Shown here: positions 1-5,724 of the stretch, piece after piece
How positions within the stretch are numbered: position 1 is the stretch's first letter
Layout of the letters: each line of letters opens with the position of its first letter
Assembly (NCBI GenBank): GCA_017999075.1
Contig: JAGOBX010000262.1
Location: 1 to 5,724, forward strand
DNA: 5,724 nucleotides
Source: JAGOBX01 sp017999075 [NCBI: Candidatus Babelota bacterium]
GTDB taxonomy: Bacteria > JAGOBX01
Reading direction: 5' to 3'
Notes under the pieces: model-generated
Database searches by the model: none
Seen by the model: only the letters and a program-made list of their open reading frames with translations
Told to the model about the DNA's origin: nothing
Made by a program: the position numbers and the translations under genes

Positions 1-2376
1 ATCTAAATATGCGTTAATTATATTTAAACCAATTGTGTCATATAAAACCGCATTATATTCTGAATTTATTAATGTGTCAGCCTGATTTCCATAAACATCG
101 CGCATATGGTTTGAAAGAGATATTCTGTCTCCATCATTAATAAGTTTGTTGTAACCGATGCCGATTGAAAGAGTTGAACTGTCGAGCCATAAAATTAAAG
201 ATGTGTCACCGAAATTTTTTGATACTCCTGAATTTATTTTTATGGTATCCTGTAAATTTAGTTTAATTCCATTTGTTAAATAACTTGAATCCATAGGTTC
301 GCTGAATTTTAAAACTATAGTGTCTCCGGAAGTAATAAAAGTAGAATATCTCTGAGAATAATCATTGTTTATAAATTCGACTTTTTTTAAAATTGGACCC
401 GCATTATCAGGAATCTGAGAAGTAATTGAAGTATCTGCAAAATTCCCGAATATATCTGATATTGTTTCAAATAAATGAAATGTATCTCCGGTATTTAAAA
501 TATAATCAGCAGGTAAAGTTAAAATTAAACTGTCATAAATATTATTCCAATTAAATGCTGATATAGTTCCTAATATCTTCCCGTTATCATTTACAATAGC
601 GGTATCTATTAAAGAAATAGAAGAAGTATCCAAAATGTTATTAAATGTTATTATAAAAGAATCTCCTGCACTGACTGAAGTATTTGAATCCGATATATCA
701 TTGTTTATGTGAGTGATTGAAATTATTTTAGGTAAAACGGAATTTACTTGTAAAGTCTTGCAGTTATTTTCATATAACTGTGTTGCAGAAAACAATTGGC
801 TGTCACTGTAAACTGTTATATTTCCAAAATAATCCTTTAAATATACTGCAGGGTAAACAATCCCGTCGTTTAAAAAAATTGAGGGGGTTGTGATTCTATT
901 TGTTTCAGAAATTTCAATAAAATATACAGTGTCTGAACCAGTCATATAATTTGTAGAATCATTATTATTTTGCCGGGAATAAAATTTTAAATATACCGTA
1001 TCTACCGGATTACTGTCTGATAAAATCAGTTCTATGCTATACATTGAATCTGCATTTGAATTTTTTGAAAAAGTCAGATCTGCAGAACTGTCTTTAGAAT
1101 TTAAAATATTAAATGAAGAAACAAGCGGACCGGATGAATCCACTATTACTGTTTTTCCGGTAGATTCAGTTATAAAAGTCGTAGATAAAACAGCATTACC
1201 AGCTTTATCAGTTCCTGTTACCCAAAATGTTATTATATCTTTATTTGAATAAGAATTTAAAGGAATAATCCCAGTGAATTCCCCTGAATATCGTGTTCCA
1301 TTATAATTCATAACAGATGTTTGTTCCGTCCCGCCTTGTTTTTTATGATGCAGAATAAAATTCCCGGTTTCTATGAACATATCATCTGAAACAGTTATTA
1401 CAACTGAAGTATCAAATCCTTTTATAAAACCAAAGTATGAATCTGGAGATGTAACCTGAGTTAATACCGGAGCAATAGCGTCTATATACAAAAAATTTGC
1501 ATTGCCGGAATCAGTTAATGAATTCGATAACAAGGATGAAGTAAAAATATTCCCATCCAATGAATAATCAATAATTTCATCATTCAATCCTGAAGAATTA
1601 TCTGTTCCGCTTATCCAGTATACGACTACAGTGTCGGAACCGCATAATGTTACCGGAAGTATTGCGGAAACATAATAAAATCCCTGGGTTTCAGCCGAGG
1701 ATACAGTCATTGGAACAGAATTGGCATTATTTAACTGAATATAAGAAGCAGTATCTGATTTGAATCCGTAATTTAAATATAAATTGCCTGATGCAAGAGA
1801 ATTATTTTCATAAACCAATAAATTAATTTGTATGTTGTTTTTTGAAACATAATCTTGATTTCCATGAGTAGAGCCGTATAGAGATTGTATAGATGGGCCT
1901 TGAGTGTCACATTTTATTGAAACAGTATTTGAAGCATCACTGTAAAATCCATCAAATCTGTCAAGAGCAATTATAGAATAATAATAGTATTTATTATTTT
2001 CAAGATTTGAACTTGTATCAGACCAAAATGTAAATGTGGATGGATACCCTGAATTTATAACTTGTGTAACAGTATCAATTAAATCCCCCTGACTCATTAC
2101 AGTCTGGGTATCAGCGTTTGAGAAATCCGAATCGGATTTTCTGTAAATCAAATAAATAATATAGCTTTGATTAGTGCCTGAAGGAGTATCATTTGAACTA
2201 CGCATATTCAACCATTTAATATCTATTTCCCCGTTTTTATCATTCGCAATATTTATTATAGTAGGATTTGAACTTCCCTGCGGCGCGTAATATATTTTAG
2301 CAGATAATGTATTAGTAGTGAATAGTATAGAAAAAAACAAGCACACACAATAAAAATAAAATATTTTTTTATTCAT
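1..2376 (-). CDS. Large secreted protein with FnIII-like and tandem Ig-like domains (5' part, truncated by window edge)
   Basis: The frame is open without a stop from an ATG at 2374-2376 to base 1, giving 792 residues with the C-terminus outside the window. Residues 1-26 form a signal peptide. Residues about 33-152 look like a fibronectin type III domain (W55; YYYSIIALD near 131-139). A chain of Ig-like domains follows, each opening with a D-x-x-G-P-like linker: CDTQGP 156, IDAIAP 298, VDSSGP 412, VNSVLP 544, PDNAGP 656 and YDTIGL 779, so units are about 112-142 residues. Several end in a D-x-x-G-N motif (DKAGN 390-394, DYFGN 515-519, and DIFGN and DVYGN later). FSEPMD at 691-696 is typical of SbsA-like Big_5 Ig domains. 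The mature part is rich in Ser, Thr, Asn and Asp with few cysteines, as expected outside the cell. No catalytic domain is visible; adhesin, surface-layer or cell-wall roles are all possible, and a sorting signal, if any, would lie in the missing C-terminus. No clear Shine-Dalgarno precedes the start; the signal peptide supports it. Confidence 0.93.
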   Translation of the reverse strand, partial: MNKKIFYFYCVCLFFSILFTTNTLSAKIYYAPQGSSNPTIINIANDKNGEIDIKWLNMRSSNDTPSGTNQSYIIYLIYRKSDSDFSNADTQTVMSQGDLIDTVTQVINSGYPSTFTFWSDTSSNLENNKYYYYSIIALDRFDGFYSDASNTVSIKCDTQGPSIQSLYGSTHGNQDYVSKNNIQINLLVYENNSLASGNLYLNYGFKSDTASYIQLNNANSVPMTVSSAETQGFYYVSAILPVTLCGSDTVVVYWISGTDNSSGLNDEIIDYSLDGNIFTSSLLSNSLTDSGNANFLYIDAIAPVLTQVTSPDSYFGFIKGFDTSVVITVSDDMFIETGNFILHHKKQGGTEQTSVMNYNGTRYSGEFTGIIPLNSYSNKDIITFWVTGTDKAGNAVLSTTFITESTGKTVIVDSSGPLVSSFNILNSKDSSADLTFSKNSNADSMYSIELILSDSNPVDTVYLKFYSRQNNNDSTNYMTGSDTVYFIEISETNRITTPSIFLNDGIVYPAVYLKDYFGNITVYSDSQLFSATQLYENNCKTLQVNSVLPKIISITHINNDISDSNTSVSAGDSFIITFNNILDTSSISLIDTAIVNDNGKILGTISAFNWNNIYDSLILTLPADYILNTGDTFHLFETISDIFGNFADTSITSQIPDNAGPILKKVEFINNDYSQRYSTFITSGDTIVLKFSEPMDSSYLTNGIKLNLQDTIKINSGVSKNFGDTSLILWLDSSTLSIGIGYNKLINDGDRISLSNHMRDVYGNQADTLINSEYNAVLYDTIGLNIINAYLD
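43..747 (-). repeat. Two tandem Big_5-like Ig domains (protein-level repeat)
   Basis: Residues 544-655 and 656-778 of the large secreted protein are diverged copies of one domain. Both carry a central strand motif: SAGDSFIITF..LDTSSI (569-587) and SGDTIVLKFSEPMDSSYL (683-700), offset 114 residues. Both end alike: NTGD..DIFGNFADTSITS (from 628) and NDGD..DVYGNQADTLINS (747-772), offset 119. The similarity is clear in protein but not at DNA level, so the duplication is old. A next copy starts at YDTIGL (779) and continues past the window edge. The earlier Ig-like units (156-543) are of a different subtype, with W-[IV]-[ST]-G-T-D near the end (YWISGTD 253, FWVTGTD 384). Confidence 0.8.
2299..2376 (-). 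other. Sec-type signal peptide of the large Ig-like protein
   Basis: The first 26 codons read as a basic n-region (MNKK), a hydrophobic core (IFYFYCVCLFFSILF) and a polar c-region ending TNTLSA before KIYYAP. The Leu-Ser-Ala ending suits signal peptidase I cleavage after A26. The cysteines at 10 and 12 lie inside the hydrophobic core and do not form a lipobox, so a lipoprotein is unlikely. Seen directly in the translation; the exact cleavage point is inferred. Confidence 0.85.
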
Positions 2377-2432
2377 AAATATAAATAATAAAAAATTTTC
2401 ATTATAAAGTCAATTAAATTTTTTTCCGTAAC

Positions 2433-2449
2433 TCAGGAAGAAGTCCTGA
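2433..2449 (-). other. Small perfect hairpin between the TPR-like gene and the large secreted-protein gene
   Basis: TCAGGA (2433-2438) and TCCTGA (2444-2449) are perfect inverted repeats around a 5-base loop. It is the most GC-rich spot in a 179-bp AT-rich spacer. On the minus strand the hairpin is followed by GTTACGG and then a run of A, not T, so it is not a standard Rho-independent terminator; on the plus strand no T-run follows either. It lies 57 bp upstream of the secreted-protein start and could be a transcript-processing or leader structure, or a protein-binding site. A 6-bp stem can also arise by chance. Confidence 0.4.
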
Positions 2450-2555
2450 AACTCACTCTGATACAAAAAAACAAAAAATGATTTTGACAACAAAAAATCT
2501 GTCTGGAAAAATATAAAAATATTAAAATCGATTTATCCGTATTTTTTTATTTGTG

Positions 2556-3224
2556 TCAATATTTTTTCAAGCCTAATTCTTCAAGAGCTGATTCAACAAA
2601 ATCTTGGGGAAGATTGGGTTTTTGAAGAGCTGATTTATAAATACGTTTTGCATGTTCAACAAAATTTTTTTTCTTATAAAAATAAACAAATAATTTATAA
2701 TATTCAAGCGGACTATCGGGTTTGAGCAATTCTTTTTCAATATTTAAAATTTCAGGCAATGTTATATCCTTGTTATTAAGCAGATAAATAAAAGCAATCT
2801 GTTTAGTATAAACCGAATTTGCATCAATTTTATCAGATAATTTTAAAATTTCTTTTATAACAAATTCAGATTTATTGCTTGAAAATGTGTATATCATAGT
2901 TCCATATAATTGAGCATCTCTGAAAAACGGATCAGTATAAACTGTTTTGAGCAAATATTTTATAGACATTTTTTCTCTATGTTCATCCTCCTGTTCAATA
3001 CATTGGACAAAATTAATCCAATTAATATCCGCTTTAAACCTCTGACGGTTAGATAATATATATATCATGTCAATTGCGTCTAAATGATTATTTTTAATCC
3101 CGGCGGATATGAATTGATAACCCGATTTTCCCATTTTCCTAAAATTGATTGAAAGAAAATTCCCAAATAATCCGCCGCATAATATAAAAATTATTATTAT
3201 CAAATAATATTTTTTCATATTCAT
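2556..3224 (-). CDS. Membrane-anchored helical-repeat (TPR-like) protein, likely partner of the ABC transporter
   Basis: This 222-residue protein has one N-terminal membrane segment (about residues 6-26) after MNMKK; the rest is soluble and almost entirely predicted helix. The only clear TPR-like helix pair is at about 173-203 (YYKLFVYFYKKKNF, then HAKRIYKSALQKP), with the Y/F, A and P placement of a tetratricopeptide repeat; earlier helices (34-165) are too diverged to assign by eye. Cys16 sits in FILC, without a small residue before it, so this is not a proper lipobox and the segment is more likely a membrane anchor. The ATG overlaps the permease stop as ATGA, which suggests translational coupling; no Shine-Dalgarno is evident. 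An in-frame Met3 is an alternative start with little effect. By position it probably acts with the ABC transporter from the periplasmic side. No enzymatic motif is seen and no family can be named with confidence. Confidence 0.85.
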   Translation of the reverse strand: MNMKKYYLIIIIFILCGGLFGNFLSINFRKMGKSGYQFISAGIKNNHLDAIDMIYILSNRQRFKADINWINFVQCIEQEDEHREKMSIKYLLKTVYTDPFFRDAQLYGTMIYTFSSNKSEFVIKEILKLSDKIDANSVYTKQIAFIYLLNNKDITLPEILNIEKELLKPDSPLEYYKLFVYFYKKKNFVEHAKRIYKSALQKPNLPQDFVESALEELGLKKY

Positions 3225-3997
3225 ATGCTGCGCTTATTAAAAGAAATTAATGAAATAATAAGAAATGCTGCTGCATAAAAAAAAGTATATAAACTAAGTG
3301 AAAACACGTATCTTGATAGAGAACTGAATTTATGCATATCAAACATAAAAAAAATATCATAATAAATAAAATTCGGCATTACAAAAAACAACACTTTATA
3401 AATTGACTGTAAAATGACATTCGGTTGATTAAATGTAAGCCAGTATTTAAGACTTTCTAAAAATTCAAAGGTAATTATTGAAACAAATGAAAGCATAATT
3501 GCCGGAAAAAAAGAAGTTGAATAAGTTGAAAATATCAAAGAAATCGAACAAATTAAAAGTATTTTCAGAGAACTTACAACAAAAAAATTCAATTTCATTA
3601 TATTTGACAGTTCAAGATGAAAAATTAAAGATATAACTACAAATAAAAAAGTTATTATCAAATGCATGAATAAAACACATATTGATACTCCTAAATATCT
3701 TCCTATAACATACTGATTTTTTGAAATCGGTCTGCTTAAAATATAATAAACTTCCTTTGACTGAATATCTTTAATAATTGTAGTGGAACTTATAAAAACA
3801 GCTGTGATAACAGATATTAATTCAATAAAAAACATAGAACTGTCTATAAAAACACGTTCCTGAAACAATCCTGTAACATTAGCGCATATGAAAGCAAATC
3901 CTATCAATATCAGCGCAGCAGAAAAAAAACCAATATAAATATAATTCCGCATCAAACAAATTACAGTATGCCAAATTATGGTTTTTACATTATTCAT
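3221..3997 (-). CDS. ABC-2 type transporter permease
   Basis: This 258-residue integral membrane protein has about six hydrophobic segments (near 20-40, 55-75, 101-127, 138-158, 160-181 and 232-252), the usual topology for the ABC-2 membrane family. The cytoplasmic loop after the second segment carries the family hallmark, KE..YILSRPIS (81-92), then Y..GRYLG (96-103). This matches the K-E-x-x-x-x-L-L-S-R-P-I-S element of NosY/GldF-like permeases and is where the coupling contact with the ATPase is expected. MPNFIYYD (207-214) resembles the conserved P-N element before the last helix. The start lies inside the 3' end of the ATPase gene (8-bp overlap) and AGG at 4007-4009 offers a weak ribosome-binding site nine bases upstream. 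Two copies would pair with two ATPase subunits. Family assignment is firm; the substrate cannot be read from the sequence. Confidence 0.94.
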   Translation of the reverse strand: MNNVKTIIWHTVICLMRNYIYIGFFSAALILIGFAFICANVTGLFQERVFIDSSMFFIELISVITAVFISSTTIIKDIQSKEVYYILSRPISKNQYVIGRYLGVSICVLFMHLIITFLFVVISLIFHLELSNIMKLNFFVVSSLKILLICSISLIFSTYSTSFFPAIMLSFVSIITFEFLESLKYWLTFNQPNVILQSIYKVLFFVMPNFIYYDIFFMFDMHKFSSLSRYVFSLSLYTFFYAAAFLIISLISFNKRSI

Positions 3998-4703
3998 TAT
4001 TAATTACCTGATAAAATTTATTTTCAATATCAGCAATATCAGCTTTATTTTCAATGTCAGCTACAACCGAACCTTTATTTATAATTAGTATATTATCCGC
4101 AACCTTTCTTACAAACTCAAAACTATGAGTTGAAACAAGCAATGTAATATTCTGTTTAACTGATTTTATAATATCAATAATTAATTTTTGACCAAATGGA
4201 TCAAGTCCAGTCATAGGCTCATCCAGTATTAACAATTTAGGATCATTAAACAAAGACAGCGCTATACCGGCTCGTTGAGATTGCCCTTTTGAAAAACGGC
4301 TTACCCTAGTATCAATTAAATGTTCAAGTTTAGTAAGCTCCGATAATTTTTTCATTTTAATTAACGTATCGTTTTTAGAAATTTTATATATTTTCCCAAG
4401 AAATCTGAAATGTTCGGCTAATGTAAGCTCAGAAGTCAAATTAACTTTTTCAGGCAAATATGAAAGAGTAATTCTACTTTCAGAGTCAGAACTTTTTTTA
4501 TCAAAAATAGATATTTCTCCTGAATCCGGAGTGATAAAATTCAGTATACATTTTATAGTGGTAGTTTTTCCTGCGCCATTTACTCCCATTAACGCAGCAA
4601 CACAACCTTCTTTTATTTTAAAAGAAACATTGTTTAAAGCTGATATTTTTTTTATTCCATCTAAATATGAGTATTTAATATTATTAACTTCTATTGCATT
4701 CAT
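3990..4703 (-). CDS. ABC transporter ATP-binding protein, ABC-2 (CcmA/GldA/NatA-like) type
   Basis: This 237-residue nucleotide-binding subunit has all catalytic elements in order: Walker A GVNGAGKT (40-47), Q-loop region YLPE (82-85), signature FSKGQ (137-141), Walker B LLILDE (157-162, catalytic E162), D-loop GLDP (166-169) and H-switch H193 in STHS. The YLPE form, with Glu where many ABC proteins have Gln, is usual in ATPases that drive ABC-2 exporters. FSKGQ is a normal variant of LSGGQ. It lacks the long C-terminal domain of some drug-export homologues. Residues 215-229 hold a short duplication, ADIENK-ADI-ADIENK. It acts on the cytoplasmic face with the overlapping permease to power export or membrane remodelling. 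Only a weak ribosome-binding site (GG five bases upstream) precedes the ATG. The family is certain; the cargo is unknown, and gliding- or pilus-associated ABC modules are close in type. Confidence 0.97.
   Translation of the reverse strand: MNAIEVNNIKYSYLDGIKKISALNNVSFKIKEGCVAALMGVNGAGKTTTIKCILNFITPDSGEISIFDKKSSDSESRITLSYLPEKVNLTSELTLAEHFRFLGKIYKISKNDTLIKMKKLSELTKLEHLIDTRVSRFSKGQSQRAGIALSLFNDPKLLILDEPMTGLDPFGQKLIIDIIKSVKQNITLLVSTHSFEFVRKVADNILIINKGSVVADIENKADIADIENKFYQVINNE
4017..4061 (-). repeat. Short in-frame tandem duplication at the 3' end of the ATPase gene
   Basis: An 18-base unit at 4017-4034 recurs at 4044-4061 with one mismatch (27-base offset, nine codons). Within it CAATATCAGC occurs at 4025-4034 and 4034-4043 and, with one change, CAATGTCAGC at 4052-4061. 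It encodes ADIENK twice, separated by ADI, near the C-terminus of the ATPase after all catalytic motifs. The near identity points to a recent slippage-type expansion that keeps the frame and lies just before the overlap with the permease start. Confidence 0.85.
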
Positions 4704-4766
4704 ATTACCAAAAATAAACTAATGTTATAAAAAATATATTCAAAAAAATCTGAAACAAAACTATAT

Positions 4767-5543
4767 TCAGTTAACTAACCTTTTTTCTATTTTTTTCGAT
4801 CTGTCCGTTAAAGCTGCAATTTGATAATTAAATATTTCGATTTTATGACGAATTAATTCCATTTCAAATTTTAAAGATTCGCAAACCGTATTTCTTATGT
4901 TACTGCATTTTGATAATGTAAAACCGACTTCCCTGGTGTTCATTTTATCAGGAGCAAGTTTTTCAGCTATTTTTTCAGCTATTTCAGGAGTAATATTTCC
5001 CCCTACAGACACGCTTATATTTTTCAAACGGCATTTATCAATAACATCTTTTGTGAGTTTCATCATCAAATCAGAATTAATATTTTGTCCGAGTGAATTT
5101 GACAAATCAGACCTTCCCACAGTAGCCTGATCAATAGAATCTATAGATTCTGATTTAAGTATATCATCAAGATATTTGCACGCAGTTACAGTTTCTATAT
5201 TTATATGTTTAGATAATTTTTCAAATTTTACAGAACCAGCCACTTCTTCCACTGTCAATATAAATTTATCCAAACTGTAAGCGCTTTCTATCATAGGCGC
5301 TATAATTCCGGCAACTCCTATTTGAACTGCATTATGAATATCGTTTCTGGCTTCAGGTCCGCCTATCTTCATAGCTATCGGAAATATATCATTGAATAAT
5401 CTGTAAACTTCTCGTATCTCTTCAAATGACATACCTGCATCTTCAGTAGATACTTTAAGAGAATCGCACCCGAAATCATCCCGCAAACGCAGAGCCATAT
5501 CACGAAGTTTCTTTTCATTGTCAAGCCAAACTATCTTATTCAT
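4767..5543 (-). CDS. HpcH/HpaI aldolase / citrate-lyase-like family protein
   Basis: This 258-residue protein of the PEP mutase/HpcH TIM-barrel superfamily is cytoplasmic, with no signal peptide or membrane segment. Recognisable blocks are MKIGGPEARND (58-68), GVAGIIAPMIES (76-87), NIETVTA (115-121) and VGRSDLSNSLG (142-152). E117 and D146 sit where the family binds its divalent metal, and the GG at 181-182 lies in a late barrel strand. Such enzymes cleave or form C-C bonds of 2-oxo acid or acyl-CoA substrates; which one cannot be told here. From about residue 215 to the end, a charged helix with heptad-like hydrophobic spacing (LKFEMELIRHKIEIFNYQIA) extends past the usual barrel and may form an oligomerising coiled coil. 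The start is set by a GGAG ribosome-binding site ten bases upstream. The gene ends 63 bp before the ABC operon on the same strand, so co-transcription is possible, but no functional link is evident. Confidence 0.92.
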   Translation of the reverse strand: MNKIVWLDNEKKLRDMALRLRDDFGCDSLKVSTEDAGMSFEEIREVYRLFNDIFPIAMKIGGPEARNDIHNAVQIGVAGIIAPMIESAYSLDKFILTVEEVAGSVKFEKLSKHINIETVTACKYLDDILKSESIDSIDQATVGRSDLSNSLGQNINSDLMMKLTKDVIDKCRLKNISVSVGGNITPEIAEKIAEKLAPDKMNTREVGFTLSKCSNIRNTVCESLKFEMELIRHKIEIFNYQIAALTDRSKKIEKRLVN

Positions 5544-5553
5544 AATAATTCAT

Positions 5554-5557
5554 CTCC
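5554..5557 (-). promoter_or_regulatory. Ribosome-binding site of the aldolase-like gene
   Basis: The minus strand reads TGGAGATG just upstream, with GGAG at 5557-5554 and ten bases before the ATG at 5541-5543. It is the best Shine-Dalgarno match in the window and supports that start. The other ATG (5551-5553) is out of frame and stops after five codons. Confidence 0.75.
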
Positions 5558-5620
5558 AGAAATTATGTATCGAAATTCAAACTTATTTTATCAGCTTTTG
5601 AAATACATTATTCTAAAATT

Positions 5621-5649
5621 ATCTTATTTATTTATTACAAAAAATGCAA
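5621..5649 (-). promoter_or_regulatory. Possible sigma-70-like promoter upstream of the aldolase-like gene
   Basis: On the minus strand TTGCAT (5644-5649) and TAAGAT (5621-5626) are separated by 17 bases, about 80 bp before the start codon. The surrounding DNA is nearly all A/T, where such matches occur by chance, so this is only a candidate. The rest of 5544-5724 holds no convincing gene. Confidence 0.25.
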
Positions 5650-5724
5650 TAAAGTTTTAAAAAAAATTATTTTCTTATTGATAATATTTATTTATTTCTA
5701 AATATTAAAGCATCGGTATTGAAC

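Noticed and set aside
1034-1252. Plus-strand open frame of 72 codons
   Set aside because: It lies wholly inside and antisense to the continuous reading frame of the large secreted protein, and shows no domain or ribosome-binding site.
2401-2406. TATAAT on the minus strand, 24 bp before the secreted-protein start
   Set aside because: A perfect -10 match, but no -35 element at the right distance, and the surrounding DNA is almost all A/T, so chance is likely.
2525-2534. Palindrome AAATCGATTT just downstream of the TPR-like gene
   Set aside because: It has no loop and no adjacent T-run structure for a terminator; a 10-base A/T-rich palindrome is expected by chance.
3174-3179. Cysteine and glycines (LCGG) in the N-terminus of the TPR-like protein as a lipobox
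   Set aside because: The residue before the cysteine is Leu, not Gly, Ala or Ser, and the context FILC does not fit the lipobox, so a plain membrane anchor is preferred.
4531-4722. Plus-strand open frame of 63 codons
   Set aside because: Antisense to the Walker A region of the ATPase gene; a shadow of a clearly real gene.
4897-5130. Plus-strand open frame of 77 codons
   Set aside because: Antisense to the conserved C-terminal half of the aldolase-like gene; no independent support.
5705-5724. Possible last codons of an upstream minus-strand gene (reading SIPML then stop)
   Set aside because: Only five codons are visible and another frame also gives a plausible short tail, so no gene end can be supported.

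Overview
The window is AT-rich and every supported gene lies on the minus strand, so transcription runs from the right edge (5724) to the left (1). It appears to be chromosomal DNA from a low-GC, probably Gram-negative bacterium. The evidence for that is a long secreted Ig-like protein, A/T-ending codons and a weak or absent Shine-Dalgarno sequence before several genes. Bacteroidota, Fibrobacterota or a related candidate phylum would fit, but nothing here fixes the taxon. No tRNA, rRNA, CRISPR, transposase or integrase is visible.

Layout in transcription order: (1) 5544-5724 is an AT-rich leader with a possible promoter and a good GGAG ribosome-binding site. (2) 4767-5543 encodes a HpcH/HpaI aldolase / citrate-lyase-like TIM-barrel protein with an added C-terminal helix. 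(3) 4704-4766 is a short gap. (4) Three overlapping genes form a tight operon: an ABC-2-type ATPase (3990-4703), a six-helix ABC-2 permease (3221-3997, 8-bp overlap) and a membrane-anchored helical-repeat (TPR-like) protein (2556-3224, 4-bp ATGA overlap). (5) 2377-2555 is an AT-rich spacer with a small perfect hairpin. (6) 1-2376 is the first 792 codons of a large exported protein: signal peptide, fibronectin-III-like domain, then a chain of bacterial Ig-like domains that runs off the left edge.

The ATPase and permease should form one inner-membrane transporter. The TPR-like protein, translated by coupling from the permease, is probably its dedicated partner facing the periplasm. The large Ig-like protein is a surface or secreted protein. 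Whether the transporter serves that protein or surface assembly in general (as ABC modules do in gliding and type IV pilus systems) is a hypothesis based on neighbourhood only. The aldolase-like gene may be an upstream operon member or an independent metabolic gene.
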